Shown piece after piece: positions 27,365 to 37,852 of a DNA stretch of 64,000 nucleotides. The position numbers were made by a program, and so were the translations under genes. Origin of the DNA: Kineosporia succinea (lineage in GTDB: Bacteria; Actinomycetota; Actinomycetes; Actinomycetales; Kineosporiaceae). Positions within the stretch are counted from its first letter, which is position 1. Every line of letters starts with the position of its first letter. The stretch covers positions 1,550,001 to 1,614,000 of the forward strand of contig NZ_JAUSQZ010000001.1 in the NCBI RefSeq assembly GCF_030811555.1, read 5' to 3'. The notes beneath the pieces were generated by a model that was given only the letters and a program-made list of their open reading frames with translations, had not been told where the DNA came from and ran no database searches.

Positions 27365-28864
27365 ATGGCCCTGACCACAGGACCGGGCGGAGGCGGGCGT
27401 TTCTCCCGTCTGGCCCACGACTCCCGTGTCGCCACCCGCAACATGACCACCCGGCGTTCCCTCGAGAGCCTCACCGCCGAACCCGACGACAATGACGGCA
27501 CCCAGCTGAAACGGGCCGTCGGCGCCACCCAGCTCACCGCGCTGGGCATCGGCGGCACCATCGGCACCGGCATCTTCGTCGTCATCGGCGAGGGCGCGTC
27601 CCTGGCCGGCCCGGCGGTCGTGCTCTCGTTCGTGCTGGCCGCCGTGGCCTGCATGTTCTCCGCCCTCAGCTACGCCGAGCTGGCCTCCAGCATCCCGGTC
27701 TCGGGCAGCGCCTACACCTACTCCTACGCCACTCTCGGCGAGCTGGTGGCCTGGATCATCGGCTGGGACCTGATCCTCGAGTACGGCGTCTCGGTCGCCG
27801 GCATCGCGGTCGGCTGGGGCGGCAACCTGAACGCCTTCTTCGACAACGCCTTCGGCTGGGAACTGCCAACCGCCATCGCGAAGTCACCGGAGGACGGCGG
27901 GGTCCTGAACCTGCCCGCCGTCTTCATCGTGCTCGCGATCACCCTGGTGCTGGTGCTCGGCGTGCGCGAGAGCGCCCGCGTCAACCTGGTGATGGTCGGC
28001 ATCAAGATGGCGATCCTGGTCTTCTTCATCATCATCGCGTTCGCCAACTTCAGCTCCGGCAACCTCACCCCGTTCGCCCCCGAGGGCCAGGACGGCGTGG
28101 TCAGCGCGGCCGCGGTGATCTTCTTCGCCTTCATCGGCTTCGACGCGATCAGTACCGGCAGCGAGGAGGCCCGAAACCCCAAGCGCGACCTGCCGATCGC
28201 CATCCTCGCCAGCCTGGCCATCGTCACCGTCTTCTACGTGCTGGTCTCGCTCGGCGCGGTCGGGCTGGCCAGCACCGACCAGCTCTCCGGCAGCGACGCC
28301 CCGCTGGCCGCCGCCCTCGACGACGGCGCGGGCATCACCTGGGCCGCCGCGCTGCTGAGTTTCGGCGCCCTGATCGCCATCACCAGCGTCTGCCTGGTGA
28401 TCCTCTTCGGCCAGACCCGCATCTTCTACTCGATGTGCCGCGACGGCCTGCTGCCGCGGAACCTGGCCCGGATCAGCCCGCGTTTCGGCACGCCGGCCCG
28501 ACTGACGGTGCTTCTCGGTGTCCTGGTGGCGATCCTGGCCGCGCTGGTGCCGCTGAGCGAGATCGTGAAGCTGGTCAACATCGGCACGCTCTTCGCGTTC
28601 ATCCTGGTCAACGCGGGCGTGATCATCCTCAAGTACAAGAACCCGGAGTTCCCGCGGGCCTACCGGGTGCCGCTCAACCCGCTGCTCCCGCTCATCGGCA
28701 TCGGTTTCGCGGCCTACCTGATGAAAGACCTGCCGGGCGAGACCTGGCTGCGGTTCGCCGTCTGGCTGCTGGCCGGCCTGGTGATCTACGCGGTCTACGG
28801 CTACCGGCACTCGCGTCTGCGCACCGAGCCCGACCGGGCCGCCCGGCCCGTGGTCGGCGAGTAA
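27365..28864 (+). CDS. APC-family amino-acid permease (cationic amino acid transporter type)
   Basis: 499 residues, 12 predicted membrane helices. The hallmark LTALGIGGTIGTGIFVVIGE (helix 1 unwinding motif GxIGxGIF) is at about residue 60, with a consensus APC segment at FFAFIGFDAISTGSEEARNPKRDLP. It resembles YfnA and CAT-type permeases that take up amino acids with a proton or by exchange. The N-terminal 45 residues are soluble and basic. The ATG at 27365 has a weak GAAGAAGG element upstream. A strong palindrome after the stop probably ends its transcript. Confidence 0.92.
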   Translation: MALTTGPGGGGRFSRLAHDSRVATRNMTTRRSLESLTAEPDDNDGTQLKRAVGATQLTALGIGGTIGTGIFVVIGEGASLAGPAVVLSFVLAAVACMFSALSYAELASSIPVSGSAYTYSYATLGELVAWIIGWDLILEYGVSVAGIAVGWGGNLNAFFDNAFGWELPTAIAKSPEDGGVLNLPAVFIVLAITLVLVLGVRESARVNLVMVGIKMAILVFFIIIAFANFSSGNLTPFAPEGQDGVVSAAAVIFFAFIGFDAISTGSEEARNPKRDLPIAILASLAIVTVFYVLVSLGAVGLASTDQLSGSDAPLAAALDDGAGITWAAALLSFGALIAITSVCLVILFGQTRIFYSMCRDGLLPRNLARISPRFGTPARLTVLLGVLVAILAALVPLSEIVKLVNIGTLFAFILVNAGVIILKYKNPEFPRAYRVPLNPLLPLIGIGFAAYLMKDLPGETWLRFAVWLLAGLVIYAVYGYRHSRLRTEPDRAARPVVGE

Positions 28865-28878
28865 CCGGCGCGGAGGAC

Positions 28879-28912
28879 GCGTCGGTGAGATTCGCGCGAA
28901 TCTCACCGACGC
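28879..28912. terminator. Perfect 34-bp palindrome between convergent genes
   Basis: GCGTCGGTGAGATTCGC is followed at once by its exact reverse complement, giving a 17-bp stem with no spacer (effective loop from the central bases). It lies 14 bp after the permease stop and 26 bp from the alcohol dehydrogenase stop, so it is likely a two-way terminator. Confidence 0.75.
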
Positions 28913-28938
28913 GGGGCCCCAGGCCCAGGGGCCTCGTC

Positions 28939-30060
28939 TCAGTAGACGATCACACCGCGAATGTTCGTGCCCGCGTGCATGTCCCGGTAGGCCTCGGCCA
29001 CCTCATCGAGCGTGTACTCCTTGGTGACCAGCGCGTCCAGCTTGAGATCGCCCGTGCGGTAGAGCCGCAGGAAGTTCGGGATGTCGAACCGCGGGTTCGA
29101 CTCACCGAACAGCGAGCCCTGGAGCCGCTTCTGCATGAGCGTGAGGTCGCCCAGCGAGATCGGCGCCCCGACCTCGGTGAGGTCGCCGAGGCCGGTGAGC
29201 ACCACCGTGCCGGCCTTGCGGATCGAGGCCAGGCCTTCGGCCACGTGCTCCCCCTTCACCACCCCGATCGTGATGATGGTCGAGTCGGCGCCCTGGCCGT
29301 TCGTGATCGACCGGGCGTACTCGGTGGCCTCGGCGATGTTCGAGAAGGCGTGCGTGGCGCCGAACTCGTGTGCGACCTTCTGCTTGAACGGCGCCGGGTC
29401 GACGGCGATCACCGCGCGCGCCCCGGCGAAACGGGCGCCCTGCAACGCGTTCGCGCCGATGCCTCCGATCCCGGCGACGATCACCACGTCACCGGTCTTC
29501 ACGTTCGCCGAGCGGGTGGCCGCACCCCAGCCGGTCGGCACGCCGCAGCCGATCAGCGCGGCGAGCTTGAGCGGGATGTCCTTGTCGATCTTGACCACGG
29601 AATCGACCGAGGCGGTGGTGTACTCGGCGAAGGTCGAGATGCCGCACTGCTGCCCGACGGGCTTGCCGTTCTCGGTCATCCGGAAGCTGGTCGGGTCTTC
29701 GGCCCGGGCGCCGGTGAGCAGCGAGGCGCCGAGGTCACAGAGGTTGCTCAGGCCCCGGGCGCAGAACTCGCAGTGGCCGCAGGCGGGCAGGAACGAGAAG
29801 ACGACGTGGTCACCGACCTCGTAGCCGGGGGTGTTCGGGCCGACCGCGGTGACCACGCCCGCACCCTCGTGACCGCCCGCGTACGGATACACCGCCACCG
29901 GTACGTCGCCGGTGGCCACGTGGTCGTCGGAGTGGCACAGACCGGATGCCGCGAGCTTGACCGTGACCTCGTTCTGGCGCGGGTCGTCGAGCTCGACCGT
30001 GGCGGTCTCGTAGGTGCCCGGGGCCTGTCGCACCAGGGAGACGCGGGTGGTGATCGGCAT
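28939..30060 (-). CDS. NDMA-dependent, zinc-containing alcohol dehydrogenase
   Basis: 373 residues of the zinc-dependent medium-chain dehydrogenase family. Catalytic zinc ligands lie in ASGLCHSDDH and GHEGAG; the structural zinc site is CGHCEFCARGLSNLC; the nucleotide-binding motif is VAGIGGIGANALQGA. The overall layout matches nicotinoprotein (NDMA-dependent) alcohol dehydrogenases of actinomycetes, which keep NAD(H) bound. The start is placed at ATG 30060, 7-8 bp after GAGAGG. It may oxidise alcohols to aldehydes; a connection to phenylacetaldehyde metabolism is possible but unproven. Confidence 0.9.
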   Translation of the reverse strand: MPITTRVSLVRQAPGTYETATVELDDPRQNEVTVKLAASGLCHSDDHVATGDVPVAVYPYAGGHEGAGVVTAVGPNTPGYEVGDHVVFSFLPACGHCEFCARGLSNLCDLGASLLTGARAEDPTSFRMTENGKPVGQQCGISTFAEYTTASVDSVVKIDKDIPLKLAALIGCGVPTGWGAATRSANVKTGDVVIVAGIGGIGANALQGARFAGARAVIAVDPAPFKQKVAHEFGATHAFSNIAEATEYARSITNGQGADSTIITIGVVKGEHVAEGLASIRKAGTVVLTGLGDLTEVGAPISLGDLTLMQKRLQGSLFGESNPRFDIPNFLRLYRTGDLKLDALVTKEYTLDEVAEAYRDMHAGTNIRGVIVY

Positions 30061-30266
30061 GATGGTTCCTCTCGGTCGGCCCTCGTCGGCTTCCGTCCAG
30101 AGTCCTCCGTACCGATCCGTAGGACTTGCTTCCCGGCGCACGGAAGTCACCGTTGCGCGCCAGGAGTTGTTGAAACAGAGCAGTTTTCGGGACGATTGAG
30201 GACGTTATGGCCGAGTTTGGGCGCCCCGGTCCGGCTCTTCGGGGGCACGCGTGAGAGTCTGGACCC

Positions 30267-30902
30267 GTGACCAGCGCCGCCGTTCCCGAGCCGTCGGCCC
30301 CGCGACGCCGAGGCCGGCCCGGCCACGACCAGGCCACGGTGCTGCGCACAGCGGTCGACCTGTTCAACCGCCGCGGCTACGACGCCACCAGCATGGGCGA
30401 CCTGGCCAAGGAACTGGGCCTCACCAAGGCCGCGATCTACCACCACGTCGACGGCAAGGAGCAACTGCTGTCCGCGGCGCTCAACGACGCGCTCGACGAG
30501 CTGGAAGCGGTTGTCGAAGAGGCGATCCGCGACGAGGGCACGAACGCCCACGAGCGCCTGCGTTCGGTGGTGCGGCGCAGCGTCGAGGTGCTGATGGCCC
30601 ACCAGCCGAGTGTCACGCTGCTGCTGCGGGTCCGGGGCAACAGCGAGGTCGAGGTCGCCGCGCTGGCCCGGCGCCGCCGGCTCGACGACCAGCTGGCCGA
30701 GCTGGTGTCCGAGGCGGCGCGCGAGGGCTCGCTGCGCGCCGACATCCCGCCCCGTCTGGTCAGCCGTCTGCTGTTCGGGATGGTCAACTCGCTGGTCGAG
30801 TGGTACCACTCAGAGGGTTCCTACGATCCGGCCACGGTGGCCGGCGCCGTGACGTCACTGGCCTTCGAGGGCCTGACCGATCGGCCGGCCCAAAGACCGT
30901 GA
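30267..30902 (+). CDS. TetR-family regulator, probable repressor of the paa genes
   Basis: 211 residues. The N-terminal HTH is VDLFNRRGYDATSMGDLAKELGLTKAAIYHHVDGKEQLL, a textbook TetR domain; the C-terminal half is the ligand-binding helical domain. In actinobacteria a TetR protein beside paaI and paaABCDE (PaaR-like) senses phenylacetyl-CoA; this gene is convergent with paaI, overlapping it by 48 bp, so that role is likely. A candidate operator is at 37775-37796 between paaA and paaZ. The start is GTG at 30267. Confidence 0.85.
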   Translation: MTSAAVPEPSAPRRRGRPGHDQATVLRTAVDLFNRRGYDATSMGDLAKELGLTKAAIYHHVDGKEQLLSAALNDALDELEAVVEEAIRDEGTNAHERLRSVVRRSVEVLMAHQPSVTLLLRVRGNSEVEVAALARRRRLDDQLAELVSEAAREGSLRADIPPRLVSRLLFGMVNSLVEWYHSEGSYDPATVAGAVTSLAFEGLTDRPAQRP

Positions 30903-31304
30903 CCGCCCGCGGAACTCGGCAATGACGACCTCCGGTTCCGCACACCGCACCACCGTCACGTCGTACAGCCCGGAACGCCCGCGCCGCGCCTTCTCGAACG
31001 CCCGGGCCTCGAGCCGGTCGCCGAGCCGCGCGGACTCCAGGAACGTGATGTCGAATCCGGCCGCCACCGTCACGTCGCCATAGGTGTTGCAGGCCGCGGC
31101 GAACGCCGTGTCGGCGAGCGACGCGATCAGCCCGCCGTGGCAGAGGTCGTAGCCGTTGGTCATGTCCTCGCGCACGAGCATCGACACCACCGAGCGTCCG
31201 GGGGTCACGAGTTCCAGCTTCATCCCCAGGGCGGCGCTGGCCCGGTCACCGCCGAGCATGGCGGCGACCGAGCGTTCGGCCAGCTGCTGCTCGTCGCTCA
31301 CCAC
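30855..31304 (-). CDS. paaI: Hydroxyphenylacetyl-CoA thioesterase PaaI
   Basis: 149 residues, hot-dog fold. The signature YDLCHGGLIASLADTAFAAACN contains the HGG and the catalytic aspartate of PaaI-type thioesterases. It releases CoA from dead-end CoA adducts of the phenylacetate pathway. Two adjacent GTGs (31304, 31301) can serve as start; the second overlaps the paaH stop as GTGA. It is the last gene of the minus-strand paa operon and overlaps the convergent TetR gene. Confidence 0.92.
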   Translation of the reverse strand: MVSDEQQLAERSVAAMLGGDRASAALGMKLELVTPGRSVVSMLVREDMTNGYDLCHGGLIASLADTAFAAACNTYGDVTVAAGFDITFLESARLGDRLEARAFEKARRGRSGLYDVTVVRCAEPEVVIAEFRGRSRSLGRPIGQALEGQ

Positions 31305-32140
31305 TCGTAGAACCCCTTCCCGGTCTTGCGGCCCAGGTGCCCGGCCGCGACCAGATCACGGAGCAGCCGCGGCGGCTCGAAGCGCGGGCCGAGTTCGCGG
31401 GCCAGGTGCTCGGCGATGGCCAGGCGCACGTCCAGGCCCACGATGTCGGTCGTGCGCAGCGGTCCGGTCGGGTGGCGGTAGCCCAGGGTCATGGCGGTGT
31501 CGACGTCCTCCGCCGAGCCCACGCCCTCCTCGACCATCCGGATCGCCTCCAGCGCCAGCGAGACCCCGAGCCGGCTGCTGGCGAAACCCGGCGAGTCGGT
31601 CACCGTGATCGCTGTCTTGCTCAGCGCCGCAACCCATTCCCGGGCCCGGACGACCAGCGCGTCCGCGGTCTGCGCCCCCACCACGATCTCGACCAGGCTG
31701 CTCACCGGCACCGGGTTGAAGAAGTGCAGCCCCAGAAAGTTCTCCGGCCGCTCGAGGGCTCCCGCGAGCCCGTCGATCGACAGGCTGCTGGTGTTCGAGG
31801 CCACCACCGCTTGCGGCGCGTGCTTCTCGATCGTCCGCAGGACACCGGCTTTCAGGTCCACGTCCTCGGGGACGGCCTCGACCACGAGGGAGGCGCCGGA
31901 CAGGACCGACGCGTCATCAGTGGCGTGCAGCCGGTCGATCAGATCCTCGACGGACGACGAGAGCGCACCCTTGGCAGCCGCTTTCGCCAACCCGGCCGCG
32001 ATCCGCTCGCGCGCCGCGGCCGCGAACCCGGGCGAGCTCTCCACCACCGTGACCGAACTGCCCGCGGTCAGGAACACCTGGGCGATACCCGCCCCCATGC
32101 GTCCTCCGCCGTAGACCCCGACATGCTCCGGAACGCTCAC
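31298..32140 (-). CDS. paaH: 3-hydroxyacyl-CoA dehydrogenase PaaH
   Basis: 280 residues. The Rossmann motif VGVYGGGRMGAGIAQVFL is at the N-terminus, EAVPEDVDLK and ASNTSSLSI follow, then GLHFFNPVPVSSLVEIV with the catalytic histidine, and the C-terminal helical domain ends with GRKTGKGFYEW. It oxidises 3-hydroxyadipyl-CoA to 3-oxoadipyl-CoA using NAD. The GTG at 32140 follows GGAGGAAGTC and overlaps the paaF stop (GTGA), so the frame continuing further upstream is not used. Confidence 0.93.
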   Translation of the reverse strand: MSVPEHVGVYGGGRMGAGIAQVFLTAGSSVTVVESSPGFAAAARERIAAGLAKAAAKGALSSSVEDLIDRLHATDDASVLSGASLVVEAVPEDVDLKAGVLRTIEKHAPQAVVASNTSSLSIDGLAGALERPENFLGLHFFNPVPVSSLVEIVVGAQTADALVVRAREWVAALSKTAITVTDSPGFASSRLGVSLALEAIRMVEEGVGSAEDVDTAMTLGYRHPTGPLRTTDIVGLDVRLAIAEHLARELGPRFEPPRLLRDLVAAGHLGRKTGKGFYEW

Positions 32141-32873
32141 GACTTCCTCCGCTTCTCCAGGAAAGCCGTCATCCGCGTGTGCTTCTCCTCGGTCTCGAAC
32201 AGCACCGCCTGCGCCAGGTCGTCGATCACCGGGTGGGCGCCGTGCGGTGCGTGCATCACGGTCTTGGTCAGGCGGGTGGCCAGCGGGGCCTGCGCCGCGA
32301 TCCGGTCGGCCCAGCGGTGCCCGGCCGCGAGCAGGTCCTCCGCCTCGACGATCTCGTTCAGCAACCGCACCTCGCGCGCCTCCTCGGCGCCGAGAATCCG
32401 CCCGGCGAGCAGGATCTCCTTGGCCAGCGGTTCTCCGACCAGCTCGAGCAGACGCCACGACGCGCCGGCCGCGGCCAGGATGCCCAGGCCGGTCTCCGGG
32501 TTGCCGATCTTCGTGGCGGGCGTGCCGATCCGGAAGTCGCAGGCGTAGGCCAGTTCCGCTCCCCCACCCAGCGCGTAGCCGTCGACCAGGCCGATCGTGG
32601 GCATGGGCAGCCGGTGGATCCGGTCGAAGATCGTCGAGTTGATGCCCTGCAACGCCGCGTCGCGCCGGCGCTCGCGCAGCTGGGCGATGTCGGCCCCGGC
32701 CGCGAACGTCCCGCCCTCGCCGGTGACCAGCACGATCCGGGGCTCGGCCTCGACCTCGGAACAGGCCGCGTGCAGGGCGTCGACGAGCTCCTTGTCGATC
32801 GCGTTGCGGCGCTCGGGCCGGTTCAGGCGCCAGAGGACGCGGTCCTTGTGGTCTTCCGTGATCAGCGGCGCGC

Positions 32874-32877
<4 letters not shown>
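32137..32877 (-). CDS. paaF: 2,3-dehydroadipyl-CoA hydratase PaaF
   Basis: 246 residues of the crotonase family. The oxyanion-hole segments are TFAAGADIAQL and YALGGGAELAYACD, and the catalytic glutamate lies in IGNPETGLGIL. These match the PaaF type (active-site Glu present) rather than PaaG. It hydrates 2,3-dehydroadipyl-CoA before PaaH. The ATG overlaps the thiolase stop by 4 bp, and its own stop overlaps the paaH start. Confidence 0.85.
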
Positions 32878-34052
<1,175 letters not shown>

Positions 34053-34068
34053 GGGGGTTCTCCACTGA

Positions 34069-35151
34069 TCAGGCGTCGAAATCAACGGTCACGCAGTCAC
34101 TCACCGGGAAGGTCTGGCAGGTGAGCACGAACCCGGCCTCCACCTCCGCCGGTTCGAGGGCGTAGTTGCGGCGCATGTCCACCTCGCCGTCGCGCACCAC
34201 CGCCCGGCAGGTGCCGCACACCCCGCCCTTGCAGGCGAAGGGCAGGTCGGCGCGGGTGGCCTGGGCGCCGTCGAGCACGGTGACGTCACGGGACACGGAC
34301 GCGGTGGCGCGCAGGCCGTCGAGCACGGTGGTGAGTTCGGTGGTCTCCCCCTCGACCGCACCTTCGGGGCGGCGAGGCCGGGGCGGCGGCGCGTCCACGT
34401 AGAACAGCTCGACGTGGATGCGGTCGGCGGGCACGTCCAGCGAGAGCAGCACCGCGCGGGCCGACTCCACCAGTTCCAGCGGACCGCACAGCCACACGTG
34501 GTCGAACGTCTCCACCGGCACCAGCTCGGTCAGCAGGCGGCGCACCCGGTCGGCGTCGAGCCGGCCCGAGAACAGCTCCACGTCACGGGGTTCACGCGAG
34601 AGCACGTGCACGACCTGCAGCTGCGGCCCGTGGGCGTTCTTCAGGTCGCCCAGCTCCTCGGCGAACATCACGGTGCGGCTGTTGCGGTTGCCGTAGAGCA
34701 GGGACACGTGGGCCGACGGATGCTGCAGCACGGTCGAGGCCACGCTCAGCATCGGCGTGATGCCCGACCCGGCGGCGATGCACAGGTGCCGCTCGCCCTT
34801 CGACGCGTCGGCCCGCCAGGACCCGGCCGGGGGCGCCACCTCTATCTCGTCACCGGGGCGCACCTCACGCACGAGCCACGACGAGAACATCCCGTCGGGG
34901 ATCTCGCGGACGCCGATGCGGGGACGACTGCCGGCGGGTGAGCAGATCGAGTACGAGCGCCGGTGCTCCACCCCGTCGACCGTCCGGCGCAGGGTCAGTG
35001 ACTGGCCCGCTTCGAAGGCGAACGTGCTCTCGAGCCCCGGGGGCACGTCGAACGTCACCGCGGCCGCGTCCTCGCAGAGCCGCTCCACCGCCCGCACCGT
35101 CAGCCGGTGGAACCCGGCGCGGGCCTGGACCGGTTCGAGAAGTAACGTCAT
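34069..35151 (-). CDS. paaE: Phenylacetyl-CoA epoxidase, reductase subunit PaaE
   Basis: 360 residues: a ferredoxin-NADP reductase module (RRSYSICSP for FAD, AAGSGITPMLS for NADPH) followed by a plant-type 2Fe-2S ferredoxin at the C-terminus (CKGGVCGTCRAVV with a later CQTF). It passes electrons from NADPH to the PaaAC di-iron epoxidase. The ATG at 35151 shares one base with the paaD stop (TGATG). Confidence 0.95.
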   Translation of the reverse strand: MTLLLEPVQARAGFHRLTVRAVERLCEDAAAVTFDVPPGLESTFAFEAGQSLTLRRTVDGVEHRRSYSICSPAGSRPRIGVREIPDGMFSSWLVREVRPGDEIEVAPPAGSWRADASKGERHLCIAAGSGITPMLSVASTVLQHPSAHVSLLYGNRNSRTVMFAEELGDLKNAHGPQLQVVHVLSREPRDVELFSGRLDADRVRRLLTELVPVETFDHVWLCGPLELVESARAVLLSLDVPADRIHVELFYVDAPPPRPRRPEGAVEGETTELTTVLDGLRATASVSRDVTVLDGAQATRADLPFACKGGVCGTCRAVVRDGEVDMRRNYALEPAEVEAGFVLTCQTFPVSDCVTVDFDA

Positions 35152-35630
35152 CAGATCTCTTTCACGTGCTCGAAGGGCTCGAGGCAATCGTCGCAGCGGT
35201 AGAGGGCCTTGCACGCGGTCGCACCGAACTCCGAGCTCAGCCGGGTGTTCGCGGATCCGCAGCGCGGGCAGTGCAGCCGGCGCCGGGTCGGGCCGAGCGA
35301 GAGCCCCACCGAGCGGCGCACACTCCCGGGCGCCGACAGGCCGTGCTCGGTCAGGGCCCGGCGGCCCTTCGCCGTGATCCAGTCGCTCGACCACGGTGGG
35401 TCGAGCGTCACCCGCACCTCGACCCGCTCGAAACCCGCGTCGTTCAGCCGGTGCACGAGATCGTCGCGCATCGTCGCCATCGCCGGGCACCCCAGGTAGG
35501 TGGGCGTGATCGACGCGACGACCACGTCGTCCTTCATCTCGACCGAGCGCAGGACGCCGAGATCCTCGAGCGTGAGCATCGGCATCTCGGGATCGGTGAC
35601 GGTGCGCGCCACGTCGTAGGCGGTGGTCAT
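35151..35630 (-). CDS. paaD: Phenylacetyl-CoA epoxidase assembly protein PaaD
   Basis: 159 residues: an MIP18/DUF59-type N-terminal domain (TVTDPEMPMLTLEDLGVL, then TPTYLGCPAM) and a C-terminal zinc ribbon (CPRCGS and YRCDDCLEPF). PaaD helps mature the metal centres of the epoxidase. The ATG at 35630 is shown; a GTG at 35636 would overlap the paaC stop as GTGA and is equally plausible. It lies between paaC and paaE in the usual order. Confidence 0.92.
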   Translation of the reverse strand: MTTAYDVARTVTDPEMPMLTLEDLGVLRSVEMKDDVVVASITPTYLGCPAMATMRDDLVHRLNDAGFERVEVRVTLDPPWSSDWITAKGRRALTEHGLSAPGSVRRSVGLSLGPTRRRLHCPRCGSANTRLSSEFGATACKALYRCDDCLEPFEHVKEI

Positions 35631-35632
35631 CG

Positions 35633-36514
35633 TCACCACCGCCCGCTCGGGTGCGCCCGCGCGACCACCTGCATCTCGGCCAGCAGAAGACTGAGGTGCT
35701 CGGTGTGCACGCCGTCCCGCCCGAACCGCCCGCCGACCCCGGCCAGTGCGCCCTTCGACGGACGCTCCACCCCACTGGTCGCGAGCACCTGCTCGAGCAC
35801 CGCGTCCACCGCCGCGGAGACCGTCGACGGATCGACCCCGACATCGGTCACCGAGGCGTCCGCCGCCGTCAGTTCGCCGCGGAAGACCCACAGTTCGTCG
35901 AGCGCCGCGAGCAACCGCCGGTGCGACTCCTGCGTTCCCCGGGCCAGGGTCAGGAACCAGCGGCCCGACCAGTCCCGGTGGTACGACAGCTCTTTCACCC
36001 CGCGCGTGGCCACCGCCGCGAGCACGTGGTCCCGGCTGAGGCGCAGCCGCTCGAGCACCTCGAACCGGGCCACCGAGAACAGCAGCAGCCGCACGACCAC
36101 GTGGGCGAAGTCCCCGTTCGGCACCTCGGCCAGGCGCACGTTGCGGAACTGCCCGGCCTCCCGGAAGAACGCGAGCGCGTCCTCGGGCGGAACCGGTGAT
36201 CCCTCCGGCAGTTCCGGCACGATCCCGGGCGAGGCCGCGGCGGCCCGGGCCAGCAGCAGCCGGGCCTGGCCGAGCAGGTCGAGCGCCAGGTTCGCCAGCG
36301 CCACGTCGTCTTCCATCTCGGGCGCGCGGCTGCACCACTCGGCCAGGCGCTGCGACATGATCAGCGCGTCGTCGGCGAGACCCAGGCAGTACCGCGCCAG
36401 TTCGTCCGGATCGACGCCGGCCGGGATGCTGGTGTCGACCCCGGCCAGGGGGTCCTCGAAGTCGGTGCCGAACGCCCACTGCGAGGAGTCGGCCTCGAAA
36501 TCGTCGTCGTGCAT
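35633..36514 (-). CDS. paaC: Phenylacetyl-CoA epoxidase subunit PaaC
   Basis: 293 residues, a ferritin-like helical protein that forms the structural partner of PaaA. Segments such as ALANLALDLLGQARLLL, RNVRLAEVPNGDFAHVVVR and KELSYHRDWSGRWFLTLARGTQESH are conserved in the family. The ATG at 36514 follows GAGGAGAG; the frame is open a little further upstream into paaB but without a better start. It is third in the paaABCDE order. Confidence 0.95.
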   Translation of the reverse strand: MHDDDFEADSSQWAFGTDFEDPLAGVDTSIPAGVDPDELARYCLGLADDALIMSQRLAEWCSRAPEMEDDVALANLALDLLGQARLLLARAAAASPGIVPELPEGSPVPPEDALAFFREAGQFRNVRLAEVPNGDFAHVVVRLLLFSVARFEVLERLRLSRDHVLAAVATRGVKELSYHRDWSGRWFLTLARGTQESHRRLLAALDELWVFRGELTAADASVTDVGVDPSTVSAAVDAVLEQVLATSGVERPSKGALAGVGGRFGRDGVHTEHLSLLLAEMQVVARAHPSGRW

Positions 36515-36524
36515 CGAGCTCTCC

Positions 36525-36815
36525 TCACATGTGGGGGACGTCGTCGGGGATCGTGTAGAAGGTCGGGTGGCGGTAGACCTTGTCGCCGCTCGGGGCGAAC
36601 AACGCATCCTTCTCGTCGGGACTGGAGGCGGTGATGGCGTCGGCCTTCACCACCCAGATGCTCACGCCCTCGTTGCGGCGGGTGTAGACGTCGCGGGCGT
36701 TGCGCAGGGCCATCCCGTCGTCGGCGGCGTGCAGCGAGCCGACGTGAACGTGGTTGAGGCCGCGCTTGCCGCGCACGAAAATCTCGTACAGGGGCCATTC
36801 CCGACGATCAGTCAC
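36525..36815 (-). CDS. paaB: Phenylacetyl-CoA epoxidase subunit PaaB
   Basis: 96 residues, the normal size. It begins [20 protein letters not shown] and continues [20 protein letters not shown], both diagnostic. PaaB bridges the PaaAC heterodimers. The GTG at 36815 is preceded by GGAGGGGAG and overlaps the end of paaA by 8 bp. Confidence 0.95.
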   Translation of the reverse strand: MTDRREWPLYEIFVRGKRGLNHVHVGSLHAADDGMALRNARDVYTRRNEGVSIWVVKADAITASSPDEKDALFAPSGDKVYRHPTFYTIPDDVPHM

Positions 36816-37740
36816 CGATCTCCCCTCCTGCGGCGAACGCCGTGGCGGCCTCGCGCACCCACGCCCCGTCCTCGTGCGCCCTGCGCCGGTGTTCGATGCG
36901 CTGCGCGTTGCAGGGCCCGTCACCGCGGATCACCGCCGCGAGCTCGTCCCAGTCCGGTTCGCCGAAGTCGTAGTGCTCCCTCGACGCGTTCCAGGCCAGC
37001 GAGGGATCCGGCAGGCAGATCCCCAGCGCGTCGGCCTGGGGCACGGTCATGTCCACGAACTTCTGCCGCAGGTCGTCGTTGGAGTTGCGCTTGATGCCCC
37101 ACGCCATCGACCGCTCACTGTTGGGCGAGTTCTCGTCGGGCGGGCCGAACATCATGAGAGACGGCCACCAGAAACGGTTCACCGATTCCTGCACCATCTC
37201 CTGCTGCTCGGGGGTGCCGCGCATCATCGTCATCAGCAGCTCGTACCCCTGCCGCTGGTGGAACGACTCCTCCTTGCAGATCCGGATCATGGCCCGCCCG
37301 TACGGCCCGTACGAGGTACGGCACAGCGGCACCTGGTTGCAGATGGCCGCACCGTCGACGAGCCAGCCGATCGTGCCGACGTCCGCGTAGCTGAGCGTGG
37401 GGTAGTTGAAGATCGAGGAGTACTTCTGCTTGCCGGTGAGCAGGTTGTCGACCAGCTCGTCGCGGCTGACGCCCAGGGTCTCGGCCGCGGAGTAGAGGTA
37501 GAGCCCGTGGCCGGCCTCGTCCTGCACCTTGGCCAGCAGGATCGCCTTGCGGCGCAGCGAGGGCGCGCGGCTGATCCAGTTGCCCTCGGGCTGCATCCCG
37601 ATGATCTCGGAGTGGGCGTGCTGGGCGATCTGCCGCACCAGCGTGCGCCGGTAGGCGTCGGGCATCCAGTCCCGGGGCTCGATCCGGTCGTGGCGCGCGA
37701 TCACCTCGTCGAAGTGCGCCTCAACTGCACTGTCGGTCAT
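36808..37740 (-). CDS. paaA: Phenylacetyl-CoA epoxidase catalytic subunit PaaA
   Basis: 310 residues, di-iron monooxygenase fold. Carboxylate/histidine ligands are visible in [18 protein letters not shown] (EaxxH) and [17 protein letters not shown] (ExxxH). It inserts one oxygen atom across the ring C1-C2 bond of phenylacetyl-CoA. I place the start at ATG 37740 because GGAGG lies 6 bp upstream; another ATG at 37773 would sit directly against the operator palindrome. It is first in the operon. Confidence 0.95.
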   Translation of the reverse strand: MTDSAVEAHFDEVIARHDRIEPRDWMPDAYRRTLVRQIAQHAHSEIIGMQPEGNWISRAPSLRRKAILLAKVQDEAGHGLYLYSAAETLGVSRDELVDNLLTGKQKYSSIFNYPTLSYADVGTIGWLVDGAAICNQVPLCRTSYGPYGRAMIRICKEESFHQRQGYELLMTMMRGTPEQQEMVQESVNRFWWPSLMMFGPPDENSPNSERSMAWGIKRNSNDDLRQKFVDMTVPQADALGICLPDPSLAWNASREHYDFGEPDWDELAAVIRGDGPCNAQRIEHRRRAHEDGAWVREAATAFAAGGEIGD

Positions 37741-37774
37741 CGCCGCCTCCATCGCCGCCGGGCTACTCGCCATT

Positions 37775-37796
37775 TACTTACCGATCGGTCTGTAAT
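37775..37796. promoter_or_regulatory. TetR-type operator candidate between paaA and paaZ
   Basis: A 22-bp imperfect palindrome, TTACTTACCGA/TCGGTCTGTAA, centred on the perfect core ACCGATCGGT. It lies in the only intergenic stretch between the divergent paaA and paaZ units, as expected for a PaaR-type repressor site that controls both directions. Confidence 0.6.
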
Positions 37797-37852
37797 AACG
37801 TGACACGAGTCGGGGCCGAACGCAATGGGGTGTTCCAAGAAAGGGGCCGCAC

